Assembly (NCBI RefSeq): GCF_015832195.1
Contig: NC_052017.1
Location: forward strand, 106,676,929-106,740,928
DNA length: 64,000 bases
From: Motacilla alba alba
Taxonomy: Eukaryota > Chordata > Aves > Passeriformes > Motacillidae
Direction: 5' to 3'
In this document: piece after piece, positions 22,254-36,284 of the stretch
How the letters are laid out: every line of letters begins with the position of its first letter
How positions within the stretch are numbered: position 1 is the stretch's first letter
Translations under genes and position numbers: made by a program
The notes under the pieces: model-generated
What the model was told of the DNA's origin: nothing
The model's database searches: none
Seen by the model: the letters and a program-made list of their open reading frames with translations, nothing else

Positions 22254-25200
22254 AGCACATGAGGGTGAAACAATAGTACAATTTGTTTAGTGGGCTAAAC
22301 GCATTAGCTCTCTCATAGATTTTCAAACTCTTAATTTTGGGGGAATAAAGTATGTAACACTGAGGAATATGATCTCAAACTGGGAAAACAGAAGGAAGGG
22401 ACGTAGCTATCAGATAACCTCAAAGTGGCAGGACTTGGAAGCTGGCATAAATGGACTGAAGTTTTTTTTAGCTAGGTCATCTGAGACGATGAAGGGAATA
22501 GAGGAGAAAACTGGAGTAAACTACAGCAGTGCACAAGGGCAATCAAGGAGTTTGGTCTGAACTGTGAAGTTTTCAATCATGTTAGTATAGATTTCTTACA
22601 CCATGTGCTCGAAGCAACCTTCAGGTCATAAGCTATTCCTCACCACAGTCTGTGCAACAAACTTATTTTGTCATTTAACAGAAGTTTGAGTTATCTTTGA
22701 CTTCTTTTCTTTGGCACAAGGTGTGCACATACTGACAGTATGCCAGAGCTGCAGTTATCTGTGGTCCAACCCCAGCTCTAGCAAGTACATTTCCTCATCA
22801 TTATCCTTTCTGTGTTCCTGCTTAGCAGCCCCACATACAGAAAGGGGAATACTCCCTGACAGAGCACTGACTTAGGGATGGATGTGCCACTTCAAGAGAG
22901 TCTGCCTTGACAAAAAACTCCTCAGTGACAAAACAGGAGGACAGATATTGTGGAGTCTCCCAACTTGACCTGCAGCTTCACTGCAGAAGGGACAGGCTCA
23001 AGTCTGAGCTCAAACACAGCTGGGATTTTAAACCAAAAGTCTGACTCTGCAAGCAACTTCAACTTCCAAAAGCAATTACAGATATTTTTGTCAGTACTTC
23101 AGAGATTCAGAGGCACTGGACAGAACTATATGTAGGAGTGTATATTAAGACCACAGCACAAGCAAGTATGAGTGTTAGGGATGAAACATAAAGGATTTTT
23201 CCAGGCACATTTTGATTGGTGGTCTGTAATGTGTTGTTTTGCCAATACTGTTACATAGAAACACAAGGTTTTTTCTTGTTTCCTTCCACTTTCCTCATCA
23301 GTCATTAACATGCTACAGTAAACAGGCTGTACATTGGTGCCAGGACTTACCCTTGAAGTTGCAAAGGTAGTTAAAAACAGGTATTGAATGAAAAATAGAG
23401 TGTGTGCTACATCTGGTTGGCTGCTGGTGGTAGATGACCACTGCTGTTAAATGAACATACATATTTATATACATAAATGACAAAAATGGTGTTTGAGGAA
23501 AACCAGCAGATGCCTTATGATTAAAAGGAAAAAAGCTAGTGAAGATGACAACTGTAGTGAAAGGTTTCTGGAAGCAGATACTCCCTTAGTGTTTTGTCTA
23601 TGTCATGTTTCACTAAACTTTGCTTAGGCTTTAGAAGAGCTAAGAGCCACACAGAAACCACAGTGATCTTCAAGATTAGAGAGGTCCCAGATGCACACAG
23701 ACAGTCAGGGGTTTACCCAGTAGGAGATCACTGGGACAGCAGCTTTATCATTTCTCCATCCCCTCTCTGTTTCACTCACCTCTCAACAAGATATTTCCAG
23801 CTATTTGCCCCTTTGCACTCCTGCTCCTGTCAAGTCGTAATATCATCCATCTTCTGCAGAGAGCTTCTCCCTCACTTAAATTTCTGGCAGCCAGTTTAAG
23901 TCACTGTTGCTGAACTGGACTTAAAGGGGACTAAAGGATCTTACTCTGCATATAAAATTTTAACTTCAGTATTGAAAATAAAAAGAATCCTTCCATTACA
24001 GATAATCCATCATGATCAACACCCGTTTAAATATTTTTGTTGAAGCAATACAAATACAAATCGAATATGAAGTGCTTATGTAATTGTGCCCTAAATGACA
24101 GACTTGAAAATTAAATTGATTTATGTTCTGAAACACTCTTCTCGTTTTTGGAAATCCAAAGGAAATTCACATGGAATGGGACATCATAAGCTGAAGTAGT
24201 ACCCATTTAAATAGGAATGTCCACAAATCAACTTTTTACAGCTTTATTTAGATACATTCAGCATATCAAGACAACACAATATTCTTCCAAAATTAGATAC
24301 TCTTAGGTTAACTGCACAGAGACAGAGCAGGTGGACCATTCAATAAAGGCAAGACAGTGGCATGCAGGAAAAGACCAAGACTGGTCACACAAAGTACAGC
24401 ACATGATCCACCCTTTGAAAACGTGGCAATTTTTTTTTTTATCACAATACATTCTTCCTCAGAAAAGGGCAATGGCATGCACCGAGCAGATTTTGTAACA
24501 CAGAAAATGTGCAGAATTAGGTCTCCAATCAACCATTCACACACTGCCAATGTTGCCGCAAGTTGTGAATTAAAAATACAAGTGCCCCCCCTTCTGGCCA
24601 GCAGAGACTCCCAAAAGTGGCTTTGCGAGAGATTTCAGGCTAATTTTAAAATGCAGTTTTGGTTATAAAAGTTAATTAGACTTGTTCTAGAATATAAACT
24701 CTCAGTCAAAGCACATAACTCCCATTAAATTCCAAAATATTTCTACAGTTATTTAAAAAGTGAAAGATTTCCTTTGTTTATGCAATGACATATTCTGGAC
24801 TGGGTATCTATCTATCAGTTTCTCAATAATAAGAATGTTGTAAAAACTCTGAATATTGCATTGTGCCACAGGACCAGGCTTCCCTTAAGTGCCCAGACAT
24901 ACAAGGGTTTACTTGGTGAAGAATGGTGCCAGCTCAGGCCACTGAAAGTGACACACTGACATCTGTGCCATGCTCAGCCATGGCAGGGGACTTGATATTA
25001 GACCCAAACCAGGCTGCTTTAGGTGGTCAGTCCCCTGTCAGGTTAGTCCTTCACTTTGGTGATCAGTTCACAGATGACTGTGATGTAATTACTCCAATGC
25101 CTTGGTATGTAGTTTTAGAAGGAGGATGGCTTAACGGAGGGTAATTGCTGGACTGCAAACATTTTAATGACTGCTTTTTAAGTGGCATTTCAAAATAAAT

Positions 25201-28200
25201 CTCACAAACAATCCAGATGCCCATTAATATGCCATCTGGACTACAGTGTTCAGCAAGAGGACAAGAATCCAAAGAATGACAAGCAAGCACACTGCTTCTG
25301 TGGAGTCAGGTCCTTTCAATCCACAAGGGCATGCCACTGAGGAAAGCAAACTCTGGGGTTCCTCCTCTCTTTTTGGTTAGAAACTTTTTCAGTTTAGTTT
25401 CTCCTGATGTTGAAATGACAAATTACAATATATAAAGTTTTTTTTCATAAGTAATTACTCTTGATACAGTAATAAAGACAGGATGGAAAACGCCTCTGAA
25501 AGCAATGTCAGTTTAGTGCAGCCTCAATGAAAATTCATGGCAGAAAAAAACCTAAGAAACACTGCAATACACTGCTTACATGTGTTGTTCAGGTATTTTA
25601 TCAATAGCTTTCTCCCTCTTAAAAGGAATACCAGCAAACAGAAGGGGAAAAAAGGCATACTGTTGTTCTTCAAAAATTGATACCAATGAACAAATTACCT
25701 TTGGGCTTTGTCCTAAGCACCAACACGGGAAGTAGATGAACTGAATTGCTTAAGTGGCAAATCTTAGATCAAAATAATGGCCACTCTTGTGAGTTGAACA
25801 CATTTGCAGAGCCAGCAAGTTGTCTGAAACGTTCTCCTTTGCACACCTGTATTGCTAATATTAGTGTATCTCGTGAAGTTCTACTTTCTACTGTCTGAGA
25901 AATTAAGTTAACAAAAAGTATTAAAGTTTCCAAATACCTGATTAATTGTCTCTTGTTGCAGTTTTTTCCCAGACTCTGAAAGGGAAAGAAAAAAAAAATA
26001 GTTTGCATATATTCTAATCAATATGATAGGGGCCATACAGAGCAAAAAACAGTAAATTAGTAAAAAAATAATCAAAACCTATAATTAAGAAAGAGAATTT
26101 ACCATGTAGAAATTACTTGACAGTTTGAAATGGAAATACACCTAAATTAAAAGAAACACAAGCCTCTCTTATAAAAGAGATGTGATCGAAAGAAGACTGA
26201 GATAGGTAGCCAATCTTGCTAACCTGGAACCCCACAAAATATTTAAACATTCAAAGGGGAGAAAAAAATTTCTAACATATAGTATGAAGCTTCTTAATGT
26301 TGCAAGATGTCCTATGTGACCAAGAGACTGGTAGCATCCAGCTCACGATTTGACCACTGGAGGAAAAAAGCATCTTCTGCCATTACCTTAAAATAAAATT
26401 AAATGCCTGTGTCAAGACTGAGACTCAGCACCAGCTGGCCCAGGGAGAAATTCTATCCTGATATTATCCATAAAGCGGCAAGTTGAATTATGGTCTTGTT
26501 TCCTTATTCTGGCCTTCTTCTGCAGTGTCCTTCAGTGTGCTCCTGGAGATAAAATCAGAACCTAGACAGAACACTGCTTTTCTACACTGCCTGGGACTCT
26601 AACAGCAAGGACACCTCAAATCTGTTCTTTGCTTTTTGACCAAAAGGGGTAGTAATTTGCTTCATTTACTGCTCCCATGCATGAGTTGTCAAAAGGGCAG
26701 CTGGTATCAGTTTGCTACTGGAGACTGTCCACACATATTGGGGAAAGTCAGGAATTTCACACTTGCCTATCCAGCTAGGCTACGTGCACCCTGAGGGTTT
26801 TTAAAAATAATAATGATAGGACAGGACTTACAACCTGTCAGTATCACTATTAACTGTCAGGGGAGCCTGCCTAGCTGCCACCTCCAGCCCTGGAAAGGAT
26901 ATTCCATTTCAGCAAAACTTTTCCATATTGATAAGTGTGGCACAAACAGAATTTTTAAAATGAGGTGAGAATATTTAAAGTGTTAAAATACAGTATAAAG
27001 ACTCTACTTAAAGGAAAATGATCTTCGCTTCTCATCCCTGAGACTACTCCTCTTTTCAATGAAAGCATTATAGATTATTCAGATGAAGATAATTACTTTA
27101 GGCTATATTATAAGATTGTCTCTTATGATAATTACTTCCTGCATGCTTGTGTTGTGTTTTTATTTGCTAAATATAAAAACTATGCTTTTAAAAAACTCCA
27201 CAGAACTATTGTTTAGAGGAGACTTCTTAAAATGTATTCCTTTGCTCACTGAGTTCATCTTTAGGAGAAATAAGATTTATTCTTGTAACAAATATTTTAG
27301 CCAAATAGATTGTTGGCAATAGAAGATTAAAGGGCTATGTGTTTTTACCATTCTCTAATGATATACAAGTTGCTAGGAAAGCAGAGTGTTTGAAATCTCT
27401 GGTTAGATCAACACTATTTTGCTCAAAGGTTTGTGGACTTTGAATACTGATGCTTTCCTGTTTCCCAGTACATTTGTTTTTAGGCTATTTTGATTCACTT
27501 TAAAGGAATTTTAATGACTTTCTGTTGACAGCATGGACAGCTGGTCTTGAGAATTAGTGAAAATTCACTTGCTGACTGAGGAAGGAAGTGACATCAATGA
27601 GTTTCTAAAGTCAGCCCTGAGGGAAAAGTGTGCTCTGCCAGAGTAGCCTTTCATGCCATTGTATTTCCAGTGATGCCTCAAGATGCAAATTGCATTATCA
27701 ATCAAACTTGTGGTTTCTACCTCGGATAAATATAGAAAAAAGAACAGAAAGACTGGGAAAGACCTGTGCATCCATTCCTGACACTACCAAGAAAAAAGTG
27801 AAGAAGAATTTATGGTAATTCTTTCCTTGATCTCTCTTCTTTCTTTTGGTGATTTAAATGTGTACAGTATCAAGGAAAAGGCAGTTGCAGAAGTGGCTGT
27901 GTGATACGACAGCAATGATGACATGGGTTAAACAGGGCAGAGATTGACTGTTGGGCTGTTAAGGATAGAAGAGAGATCAAATTCAAGGTCACCACTAAAT
28001 TGAATACTGAGTTCTCCATTTATTCGCTAGATGATCCTTGTCCTCATCACAGAACAACTATGTGCATTTGGCAGAGTCAGCACTTGTGCTCAGAAGGGAC
28101 CAAGGTCTGTAATAACAGACAGACTACAAATCAGGGTGGAAATATATTGGCACCATTACATGGGGGGAAACCTGCAAAGTCCTAGTGTGTATTTTACTAT

Positions 28201-28347
28201 TGTTTTAGAAGAAACATCACAAAAAGCAGAGAAAAAACATGACACCTACAGTGCTGAAAGGGGGTTCAGTTTCCAGCTGCCAGAGGCTAATTGTGGGGCA
28301 GGACAAGGCCATTGAAAGTGGGCAGAATTTAGTTTGTAATGCCTTGG

Positions 28348-28427
28348 GGTTTTTTTTTTTTTTGTTTGTTTGTTTTTTGTTTTGTTTTGTTTTGTTTTTT
28401 TGTTTCTCTTTTTTTTTTTTTTTTTTC
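28348..28427. repeat. T-rich low-complexity tract with GTTT and GTTTT units
   Basis: 80 bp of T-runs with regularly placed G (TTTG then TTTTG units), ending in a T-run of about 18. Open frames through it encode only Phe-rich low-complexity peptides. Confidence 0.92.
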
Positions 28428-29422
28428 TTAAATTCCCAGAATTATCTTATAATGACTAATTGCTAATCTGTGTTTTACTTTTGGCACTCTCACTTTTGAG
28501 GAGGATGTTCCTGTGTTGGTGCCTTGTGATCATTTGTGGTGACCATCAACATTCACCAGCAGGATTCAAAAAACACCACTGGAGAGGATGCTCCTTACTC
28601 AAAGGGCATGAAACAATGGGACACTGACAAAACCAGAACTGTCAGAACATGTCAGCCAGTCGTACAGGCAGCACCTGCATCAGTCTCATGAAATGCAGGT
28701 AATACTTGACACTTACAAGAAGTTTCATTTCCGGTAGACGTATACATGCTAAATTTAAAATTTTGGACAGGTTTTTCCAAGCCACTGCAATGAGGCAGCA
28801 GCTTATGCAACAACATCAAACTAACTGGGAAATTTTCTGCCATCTGAAAACTCTCATGAAGCTGCCCAGTAGGTAGCCAGCGCAGTCCCAGAGCATACCT
28901 TCTGCAACTCAGACTGCTTGTGAGCAGCCTTCTCTTCTCCTATATTTCTTCTGAAACTTCATTTTTTTTCCTGTCATCTTGCAAACTGTTCCTAAATAGG
29001 TGGCTCAATAATGCCACCTGAGCTAAAAATCACAATCAAATCCAAAGGCCTTAATCATAGACAAATAACTGATACTTTGTGAGTCAAAAGTTGTATTTAT
29101 CAGTATGAACTATGATTCTTGTTTGTTGGCACTGTGCTTTCCTACCATGCTGAGGCCAAAATGCTGCAACTGGACTCCAGTGATGATTTTGGCATCAGGA
29201 CTGGAGAAACCTACCTCTCCCAATTAATTTTTAGTGATTTTCTTTTGTCTCTCTAGTTGCAAAAAGTGTAATGGGTGGTGAAGGTTGAGATAAATGGCCT
29301 TCTTGGGTTGACCTCAAGCTATATCACTTTAGAAAAAAAAATTACAACAACATTGTTTAAAAGAATTCTCTGTATGTTCATGCACTAATTAGTATACTAA
29401 TTCCTGTTTCCAGGGCAAGTTG

Positions 29423-29462
29423 GTTTTTTCAGTTTTTGTTTTTTTTTTTTTTTGTTTTGGTT
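29423..29462. repeat. T-rich low-complexity tract
   Basis: T-runs interrupted by single G or C, followed by GGTTGGTTG. Nothing attached to it suggests a retrocopy. Confidence 0.85.
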
Positions 29463-31545
29463 GGTTGTCCATGATTAAAAGATTACCTTACTGAGAGGAA
29501 TAATGTATGTTTTCTAATGTAACTGACAGCTGCAAGACATGAGAGCGTGCCATAACTGCTGCTGTCACGAGGAACAGCAGCACCGACTCCTCAGCCTTGT
29601 GCACACAGCCTGCACAGAGAACAACAACACGTAATTATGCACTCTATGCCCTGCTTACCTCCATACAAAAGAATGGCATATTTGTGCAGGTTTACAGATT
29701 AATCTGCTGTAATTCCCTTTAATGTTAAACTACTTCCAGCTCAAATATAATTAAGATCACCAGGTACAAAAGATTCAGATTGGAAATATGAGTACACTCC
29801 AGCAGAACAAATAACAGCTTGATGCTGTTCTTTATGTTCAAATAGTTGGATACATTAAGGATTTTGACAGCATGCTTGTTCTGTAGGTATGTAGATGAAA
29901 AAACAAAGGTTTCATTTCAAAAGGCAAGACATTACTACTGTATTTAATTAGAGACAAAAATCCCTTAATTATACAGATCTGCCAATTTATGTGACGTGAC
30001 TGCTATAAGACCTAGCAACAACAGATTTTTTTTCCCTTCCAAAAACCAAATCCAAATTTATATGTACTTCAAGCAACCATCATAAATGTCAAAATAAAAG
30101 CTTTGGAATAAAAAGTTTGCTTCCTTAAGTCTTCAGATAATTCTACTAATATTTGTGGCATGGCAGAAAGGAAGGGGATGAACAGAAAGGCTCAGTCTTG
30201 TTTCTCTCTTCCCAGGTATCTGAGGGTTTTCAGAAAGACTGAGAATAGCGTGGAGATGTCAGGGCGCAAAGGGGACCCTCAGCCTTGCTCTGACACTGCC
30301 ATATGCATAATCTGGAACAGCCATATTCACTTAACTTCAAGTGGGAATGGTACTTCTAAAAAATCATTTGTGAAGAGGGAATTTGATGCTCTAATACCAA
30401 TTTAGTTTTACTTTTCCAGTTTGTGAAATAAACCCTACCAACTTCATCTTTTACTTTATGTTTTTAGACTTAAACACATATGCAACCTATTAAGTTGTGA
30501 CCCACCCCACTTTGATTACCGCAGTCCTGATCTACCAGCACAGATTCTGAGAAATGTAAATAAATCAAAGCACTCATTTTTGATAAACTTCTGCAGCAAA
30601 TTTCCATGGCACCAGAGCCTGGGGAAGAAACACTCAGATTTGTTTTTTATGCTTATAACAGACAAGGTGTGACATGAACAGATTATCTTCTGTGAAAGCC
30701 TGTAACTAGGCACACAAAGATTAAAATATTTAGGGCAGAACCATTCATTTCCTATGTTTTATCAGCAGAATCTCTGGAGTCTGCAAGCAACACAGCTCTT
30801 GCCGACCCGCACATCATTTCCTCTTCCTTCTAACAAGGAATTCAATAAACTGGAAGTGCTCATTTATACCATTGCCTTCAAAACCTAGTTTAGTTTACGG
30901 TTGCACCTCTATGATAATTATGCAACTGAATATGAATACAATGGCCTAAAATATATTAATCACATCTTCATGGTATTGCATAATCCTTCTCAGTTGTCAC
31001 AACGCCAACTCATAAGTTGCCCCAGCAGAAGGAAACATAAAAAGAAACCCAAGTTGATATTGATTGAAGCAAATGAAGGAAAGTTGGCCATCTCAAAACA
31101 CTGAAACTCTCACAGCATTCCAAGGTCTCCCTAGCTAATTTTTTGTGATTACTTTTGATATGAAAACAGACCTTTAATTGTCAGTCTCTAATAAGGATGC
31201 AGAACTGCTCCCTGGGAGGTTCAAAGGACCCTGGGAAACTAAACATTTACCAAAGCTTGAGTAGCCAAATGTCTTGTGCTGATTAACATAGACCATTCAG
31301 TTTCCACCTAATGAAGTCATAACAAGAAGGAACCCCAAAGGAAAAAAAAAAATTGGACTGACAAAGGAGCATTAGTCTTAATAAGACTGAGTTCTCTCAT
31401 TCATTAATTCTGTTGAGCGTAAAAAGGAGGTGGGAGTATAACTCAAATCCATTCCTGGACGAAATCCTGCATCCTAACATTGTGTAACTGTACTTAGGGT
31501 GACGAGATGTTACAACATAAATTAATTAAAATTTTGAAGTCTTAC

Positions 31546-31672
31546 CTGCTCTCTGCCTCATCAGCAGTTATAAAAATTTTCAAATGAGACAGAATTGCCA
31601 GGATGCCCACTAATGGAATTACTAAGCAGCCTTGTTTGCCAGTTTTCTTCTAGAAGGCTGTGCTTTCTCTAA
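31546..31672 (-). other. Candidate minus-strand exon (weak)
   Basis: On the minus strand a strong donor, GAGCAG|GTAAGA, ends the segment at 31546. Two acceptors are possible: TTTTCCTTTTCCCAG|TTAG (exon start 31672) or CCTTCTAG|AAGA (31649). From 31649 one frame is open for 34 codons and reads a hydrophobic stretch, LVIPLVGILAILSHLKIFI, followed by the acidic TADEAES. This has the shape of a membrane anchor, as CHST9 needs upstream, and the spacing resembles the human anchor segment, but residues conserved between CHST8 and CHST9 are not matched, there is no Met, and the phase does not fit the last exon directly. Probably chance. Confidence 0.15.
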
Positions 31673-32399
31673 CTGGGAAAAGGAAAAGCAAAAATTTGTC
31701 ATATTTTTCCTTTAGGGATGGAAGATTTGAGATAGTGGAAACATGCCAGACAGTGTATTTGGTTGTAACATCAACACAATATTGATATCACGATTTGGAT
31801 GGTTTCCAGCTGAACATGGTGCATATTTTCAATGCCTATTTGGCATTCATCCTGTGTCTAACAACAACAGTAGTTTGTTTCAAATTTGTTTTACAGCTCA
31901 CTATGCAATTGCTTTGAAAAGTTTTTTTCTTTTTATCCAACTGCTTCACTACTTTTTTCACATTCCTGCACTCTTAAAGGAACAGAATGGAGTGAATCAC
32001 ACATTCCTATTCATCTGTAATAGGCAAGAAAAGACCAGTTAATTATGTCTTAGTAGGGGCATTTTTTGAAATCCTATCACAATGTGATCCAAATCCAATG
32101 CTAAAAATTCTCAGTTCCCACCCTGCAAGGGCCATTGCTTTTTCATCTGAACTTGTACAAACCACAAGTCTCCCCTTTAATGTTGCTAGTTAGGTATGGA
32201 GCTTTATGCTACTTTGTATTATGATAATCTGGAGGGTAGGTCACATAATCTGTTGAAATGCATTTGACTGTGCTCCCATGTCAAGCTCAACTGCTTATGC
32301 AGTTGTAGGAAAAAAAAAAAAGGTTTCCAGGCTTTGACACAAAGGAAGTTGTTTCTACCCATCTGTTTCAGGGTTCTTAGTACATCATTAGTGAGGGAT
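31673..32399 (-). other. Presumed CHST9 intron
   Basis: Unique AT-rich sequence; the 99-codon plus-strand frame at 31743-32042 shows no domain. An A-run lies at 32310-32321. Confidence 0.45.
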
Positions 32400-32540
32400 C
32401 ATAAAATCATACAATGGCTTGGGTTGGAAGTGACCTTAAAGATCTTAAAGATATTCTAGTTCTAACCCTGCTGCCATGGGCAGGGACACCTTTCACTTGA
32501 CCAGGTTGCTCAGAGCTCCAACCAACATGACCTTGGATGG
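32400..32540 (-). mobile_element. CR1 LINE 3' end fragment, antisense on plus
   Basis: The plus strand begins 'ATAAAATCATACAATGGCTT', 'GGGTTGGAAGTGACCTTAAA', then 'AACCCTGCTGCCATGGGCAG', 'GGACACCTTTCACTTGACCA' and 'GGTTGCTCAGAGCTCCAACC'. This is the reverse complement of the CR1 3' UTR (consensus 'ATAGAATCATAGAATGGCTT...'). The element therefore reads on the minus strand with its 3' end at 32400. A short duplicated 'AAAGATCTT' distinguishes this copy. Confidence 0.95.
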
Positions 32541-35500
32541 TTGATTTTTTTCCAACAAAGGAAAACTGTGTGTGTTTTTTTCTCTTAGAACATCACAGTA
32601 AGAGCTGACATGATAGAAAAGAGCATGAAGAGCAAATGGAGCTTGAATCCACATGCTCAGAACCCACACAGAAATAAAGCTGTTGGCATACAGTTCTCTC
32701 TTCATTATACCTGCTATGGTCTTAGGCAGCTGAACTTTTGCATTGGGCTCACAGCGGACTGAAACATTGCAGTAGTCTGGCTTTGGTTTTGGCTCCTGCT
32801 TGGGTTCTGCTCATATTAAGGACATATGGTTGGCCCTGTCCAGATGAGGAGTATGAGTACAGTTGAAATTTGCAGTCCAATTAACCACCTCAAGGCAAAG
32901 CCTCATGGAGTCATCATCATCCTGGTTGTCATCATGGTCAACTGTTGGTTTTTCACGGGTAGCAAAGATAAGTTGATCTCCACCTCCGGAGCATGCTATT
33001 CTGATATAATCTTAATTAGAACACCCTGGAAATGGCATATGAAGCTACAAGTAACCATGGGAAGCAGCACATAAGCCCAGAGAAACATATTTTGACTCAC
33101 CTGCTAGGATAACTGCATCACAAACAGCTGAGCGACAAAGCTTCTCTAGTGTGAATCAATAGTCTAAGCAAGTTAAGTACACAGCAAGCCCAAACAGGGC
33201 TGAAAAAATCCAGCTTCTTGGCACTAATTACAAAGTAGAGTCCCACAGCAAAGTCTCCATGGGAAGCCTTAGTCTACAGTTTCTGCATTTCAGAAATAAA
33301 AAGAAGACGAATTGTCTGTACAACATAAGGCCAGGAAGTGACCAGTGGTGATGAGAGCAAATATTCTTTTAATTTACTACTCATTCTGAGTTATGCCTAC
33401 ATAAACAAACTGTACTTGTTTAAATCTTCCCTGTTTCTTTGTTTAAGGTCTAAATGTGACACTCTAAGGCATGCTCTTAGCAGAATGGCCTCAAACAACT
33501 TCTGTGAAATCATTCCAGTTAGAAGTAGAATATTCCCCAGTGTGAACCTGACAGTAACAGAAAGACACTACTCACATTTACGAGGCATAATCTGTAATTA
33601 ATCCACTAGTAAAGAAGAGAGAGGAAAATGGAAAAGGTGAAATAGGAACCCTATGAAATAGAACTTTAACAACTGGAAAAGTAAAGAAATTCTGTAAACC
33701 AAATAATTTTATAGTGAAAGAAAATTAGGTGAAGAAAGGCAAAGAGAAACAAAAGCTAGAACATAACCTTTTCTAATGCATGGCTTTGAATTAAAATTGG
33801 TCAGATACAAACCAAAACCCTACAGCAATCAGTTGCTGCAGGGAGTGCAAATTTATCTACATTTTGTATAACTGGAATATGACCTTTTACGACCAAATCT
33901 TGTGGTTGACTTCAGCTGCAGCTATTGGAAGTCATTTGTAAAAGGTCATCCATGACTGAGAACATAATATGAATCCAAGATGCACAAGGATTCAGGTTTG
34001 TGCTACTCAAAAGAACTTGGGGAAGGAGAAGAGGGCAGGAAGCTCATCCACTGCTACTGATTCAGTTCTCAAATGGATTTATAGTTTGCTAATAGCAATT
34101 AATCTAAGAAATCAATTTCCAATATGTGAATGCAAATTATGAGAGGATACACTGTTTTTTTGCTTGTCATTTATGACTACATTACTTAAATGTTACCAAA
34201 GGAGATTATATTATAAAACAAGGTTACTTATTTAGTAATGTAACTTGAGTCAATTTTTGTTGTCTAGAGCATGGTAAAACCTCTTCATCCCACAGGTTCT
34301 TCACTACAAGAAAGTATTATGGACTCTCAGTTCTTACTGTTATAAAGAAATAAGGTTCTTAGGCAAAGATAGTTTGTAGCCCTAAATAACACATTTATCT
34401 GACTTTGTCCATACACAACCTTAGCACTGTTTTTTTTGGTGGTTTTGTTTGTTATTTGTGTTTTTTGAAAATTTTTGCTTTTTTTTTTCACAAAAATTAT
34501 GATAGTTTAAGCAACTACTTATAATAGCTGATAATGATGCACAAGCAATCCTCAACAAGAAAAGTGCAATGATATATAAAATCATGTAAGGTCATTAGTC
34601 ATGTTCTCTGAACATCAGAAAATTCAAACTATCATTCAGGGTAGTTGATTAGGGAAAAGAAAAAATAACAATATTTTATATGTAGAAGTAAAAGAAAATT
34701 CACATAAGAGAGATCTGTCAGCAATTATTAACCAAGATCTCATGACAACACTTCCCCAGAAACCTAAAATCTATTCAGAAGGCCAGTCTGTAAAGGATTC
34801 ACCACCACTATATGAGAGTACATTTAAAATTATGCAAAAAAAATACTCTTTTATGCTTGTTGTCATTAAAGCCAAACCTGTAGCTCGGGCTTGCAATCTA
34901 CCCTACCACTAGCTTTGGGCAGCTGTGTAGCAACTGGGTATATATTACACCCACTATGGATAATTGCAGCCACCTCCTTGCCTGCAGGTGAAACACCCTG
35001 ATGCTCCAAGCCTCACAAACAGGACCATATTCTGCTTGGGAGGAGCCTTTTGCTCACTTCAGGAATGCCTGTTGTGCCTCCCTTTGTGTGCCATCCTTGC
35101 TACACCGATGAGGATACTGGCAGTGCTCAGAAGTGGAAAGCAGCAGGGGTGATGAAGCAAGTTCAGCTGGAGAAATCTTTATGATAACTGAACTCAACAT
35201 ATGTCACTGACAACATAGTTAAATTATTTTTAATTAAGCAGAGACTCAAAATAACAGCAGTAAGGTGGTGTATGGTAAGGTTTTCTGTACCCAGAAAATG
35301 GAAATTACCCCAACACCAAAAGAATAAATGCTGCACTGCATCAGTTTGATCACTTGAGCAGGGTCTAAGTAGATGCTCTCAGGTACAGCGCATCCTTTTC
35401 ATGCACAGAGGGTAAAAGAGGCTTTAAAACCACACCTGCAGGTTTTGTACATGCCAGCAATTTTTGCCCACAAAACATACTGTTGGTGCTTGCAAAGGAC

Positions 35501-35704
35501 CATAGGTACATACTAAAAGCTGGTACTGAGGTACAATTTGCATCCATAAATGTGCAGGTGCAGTTCTGAGGAGACCTATGAGAAGAACGTGACCACACAG
35601 CCGACAACTACTACTTACACAGCAGCATTCAGACAACAATCTTTCCATAGCATGGGCCATGCCAGGCACAGCAAGGAGAGGCAGAATTCACAGCTGAAAT
35701 TGCA
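32541..35704 (-). other. Presumed CHST9 intron
   Basis: No exon or recognisable transposon seen. T-rich low complexity occurs at about 34430-34488. A slightly GC-richer stretch with short overlapping frames on both strands occupies 34960-35700, just before the LTR. Confidence 0.45.
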
Positions 35705-35710
35705 GCTGTG
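35705..35710. repeat. Target-site duplication GCTGTG, left copy
   Basis: The six bases before the LTR start equal the six after its end (36397-36402). A 6-bp duplication is usual for class II (alpha/beta-retrovirus-like, ERVK) integrases. Confidence 0.9.
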
Positions 35711-36153
35711 TGTCGGAACCCAGGACACCCCTCTGGGTGCCCTGGATGGCCCGAGCCGCTGGCAGGGGGCTCTGAGACCCTGGCATGCAGCCAAAGACAC
35801 GTGGTGTTTTGATCTTAGCCCGTGGAGCAAATTACCAACTCTGTGTGAAGAATTACAAGCTACACAAGTTTAGGTAGCATGGTAGAGATAATCACAAAAT
35901 GAAGGGAAGAATTTTTGAGTGCTGTACAGGGGGGGTTTTGACCTCTGTGCAGTGGGGTTTGGATTTTGTACATGGGGGTCTGAGGCTCCAAGATGGAGGA
36001 ATCAGAGCATGCCTTGTCTTTCTTCCTTCTTCCTAGCCTCCATGATTTGGTTGATGTTGGCACTTTTAGATTGGTTTAGAATAGAAGCTGACTGTCTAAC
36101 ATAGGTTATAGCTATTGGAACAGAATTGTAAATATAGTACACATAGTTTTTAG

Positions 36154-36160
36154 TATAAAA
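36154..36160 (+). promoter_or_regulatory. TATA box of the solo LTR
   Basis: TATAAAA sits about 120 bp before the LTR polyadenylation signal, the position expected for the U3 promoter. Transcription would start near 36185. Confidence 0.7.
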
Positions 36161-36278
36161 GATAGCACCAGCCTCGGGGGTGGGCAGAGAGTGTGCAGAG
36201 AGTGTGCAGACTGTGCCTCTGGCTGACCTGCTGAGCAGACCACAGCAGCTCAGGAAGAAAATCTTTTAGATAACTTAT

Positions 36279-36284
36279 AATAAA
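36279..36284 (+). terminator. Polyadenylation signal AATAAA of the solo LTR
   Basis: AATAAA follows the TATA box by about 120 bp, defining a probable R region ending near 36300, with U5 from there to 36396. Confidence 0.7.

Larger units (their letters stand above)
22254..31545 (-). other. Presumed CHST9 intron
   Basis: About 9.3 kb of AT-rich sequence with no supported exon. Low-complexity tracts are listed separately (28348-28427, 29423-29462); a further A/T-run lies at 24430-24441. Short frames of 60-100 codons occur at the rate expected by chance. Confidence 0.5.

Noticed and set aside
35430..35460. ACCTGCAGGTGTGG on the minus strand as the CHST9 anchor exon (YLQVW-like)
   Set aside because: In the frames available it reads KTCRCGF or KPAGVVLK, with no hydrophobic anchor before it.
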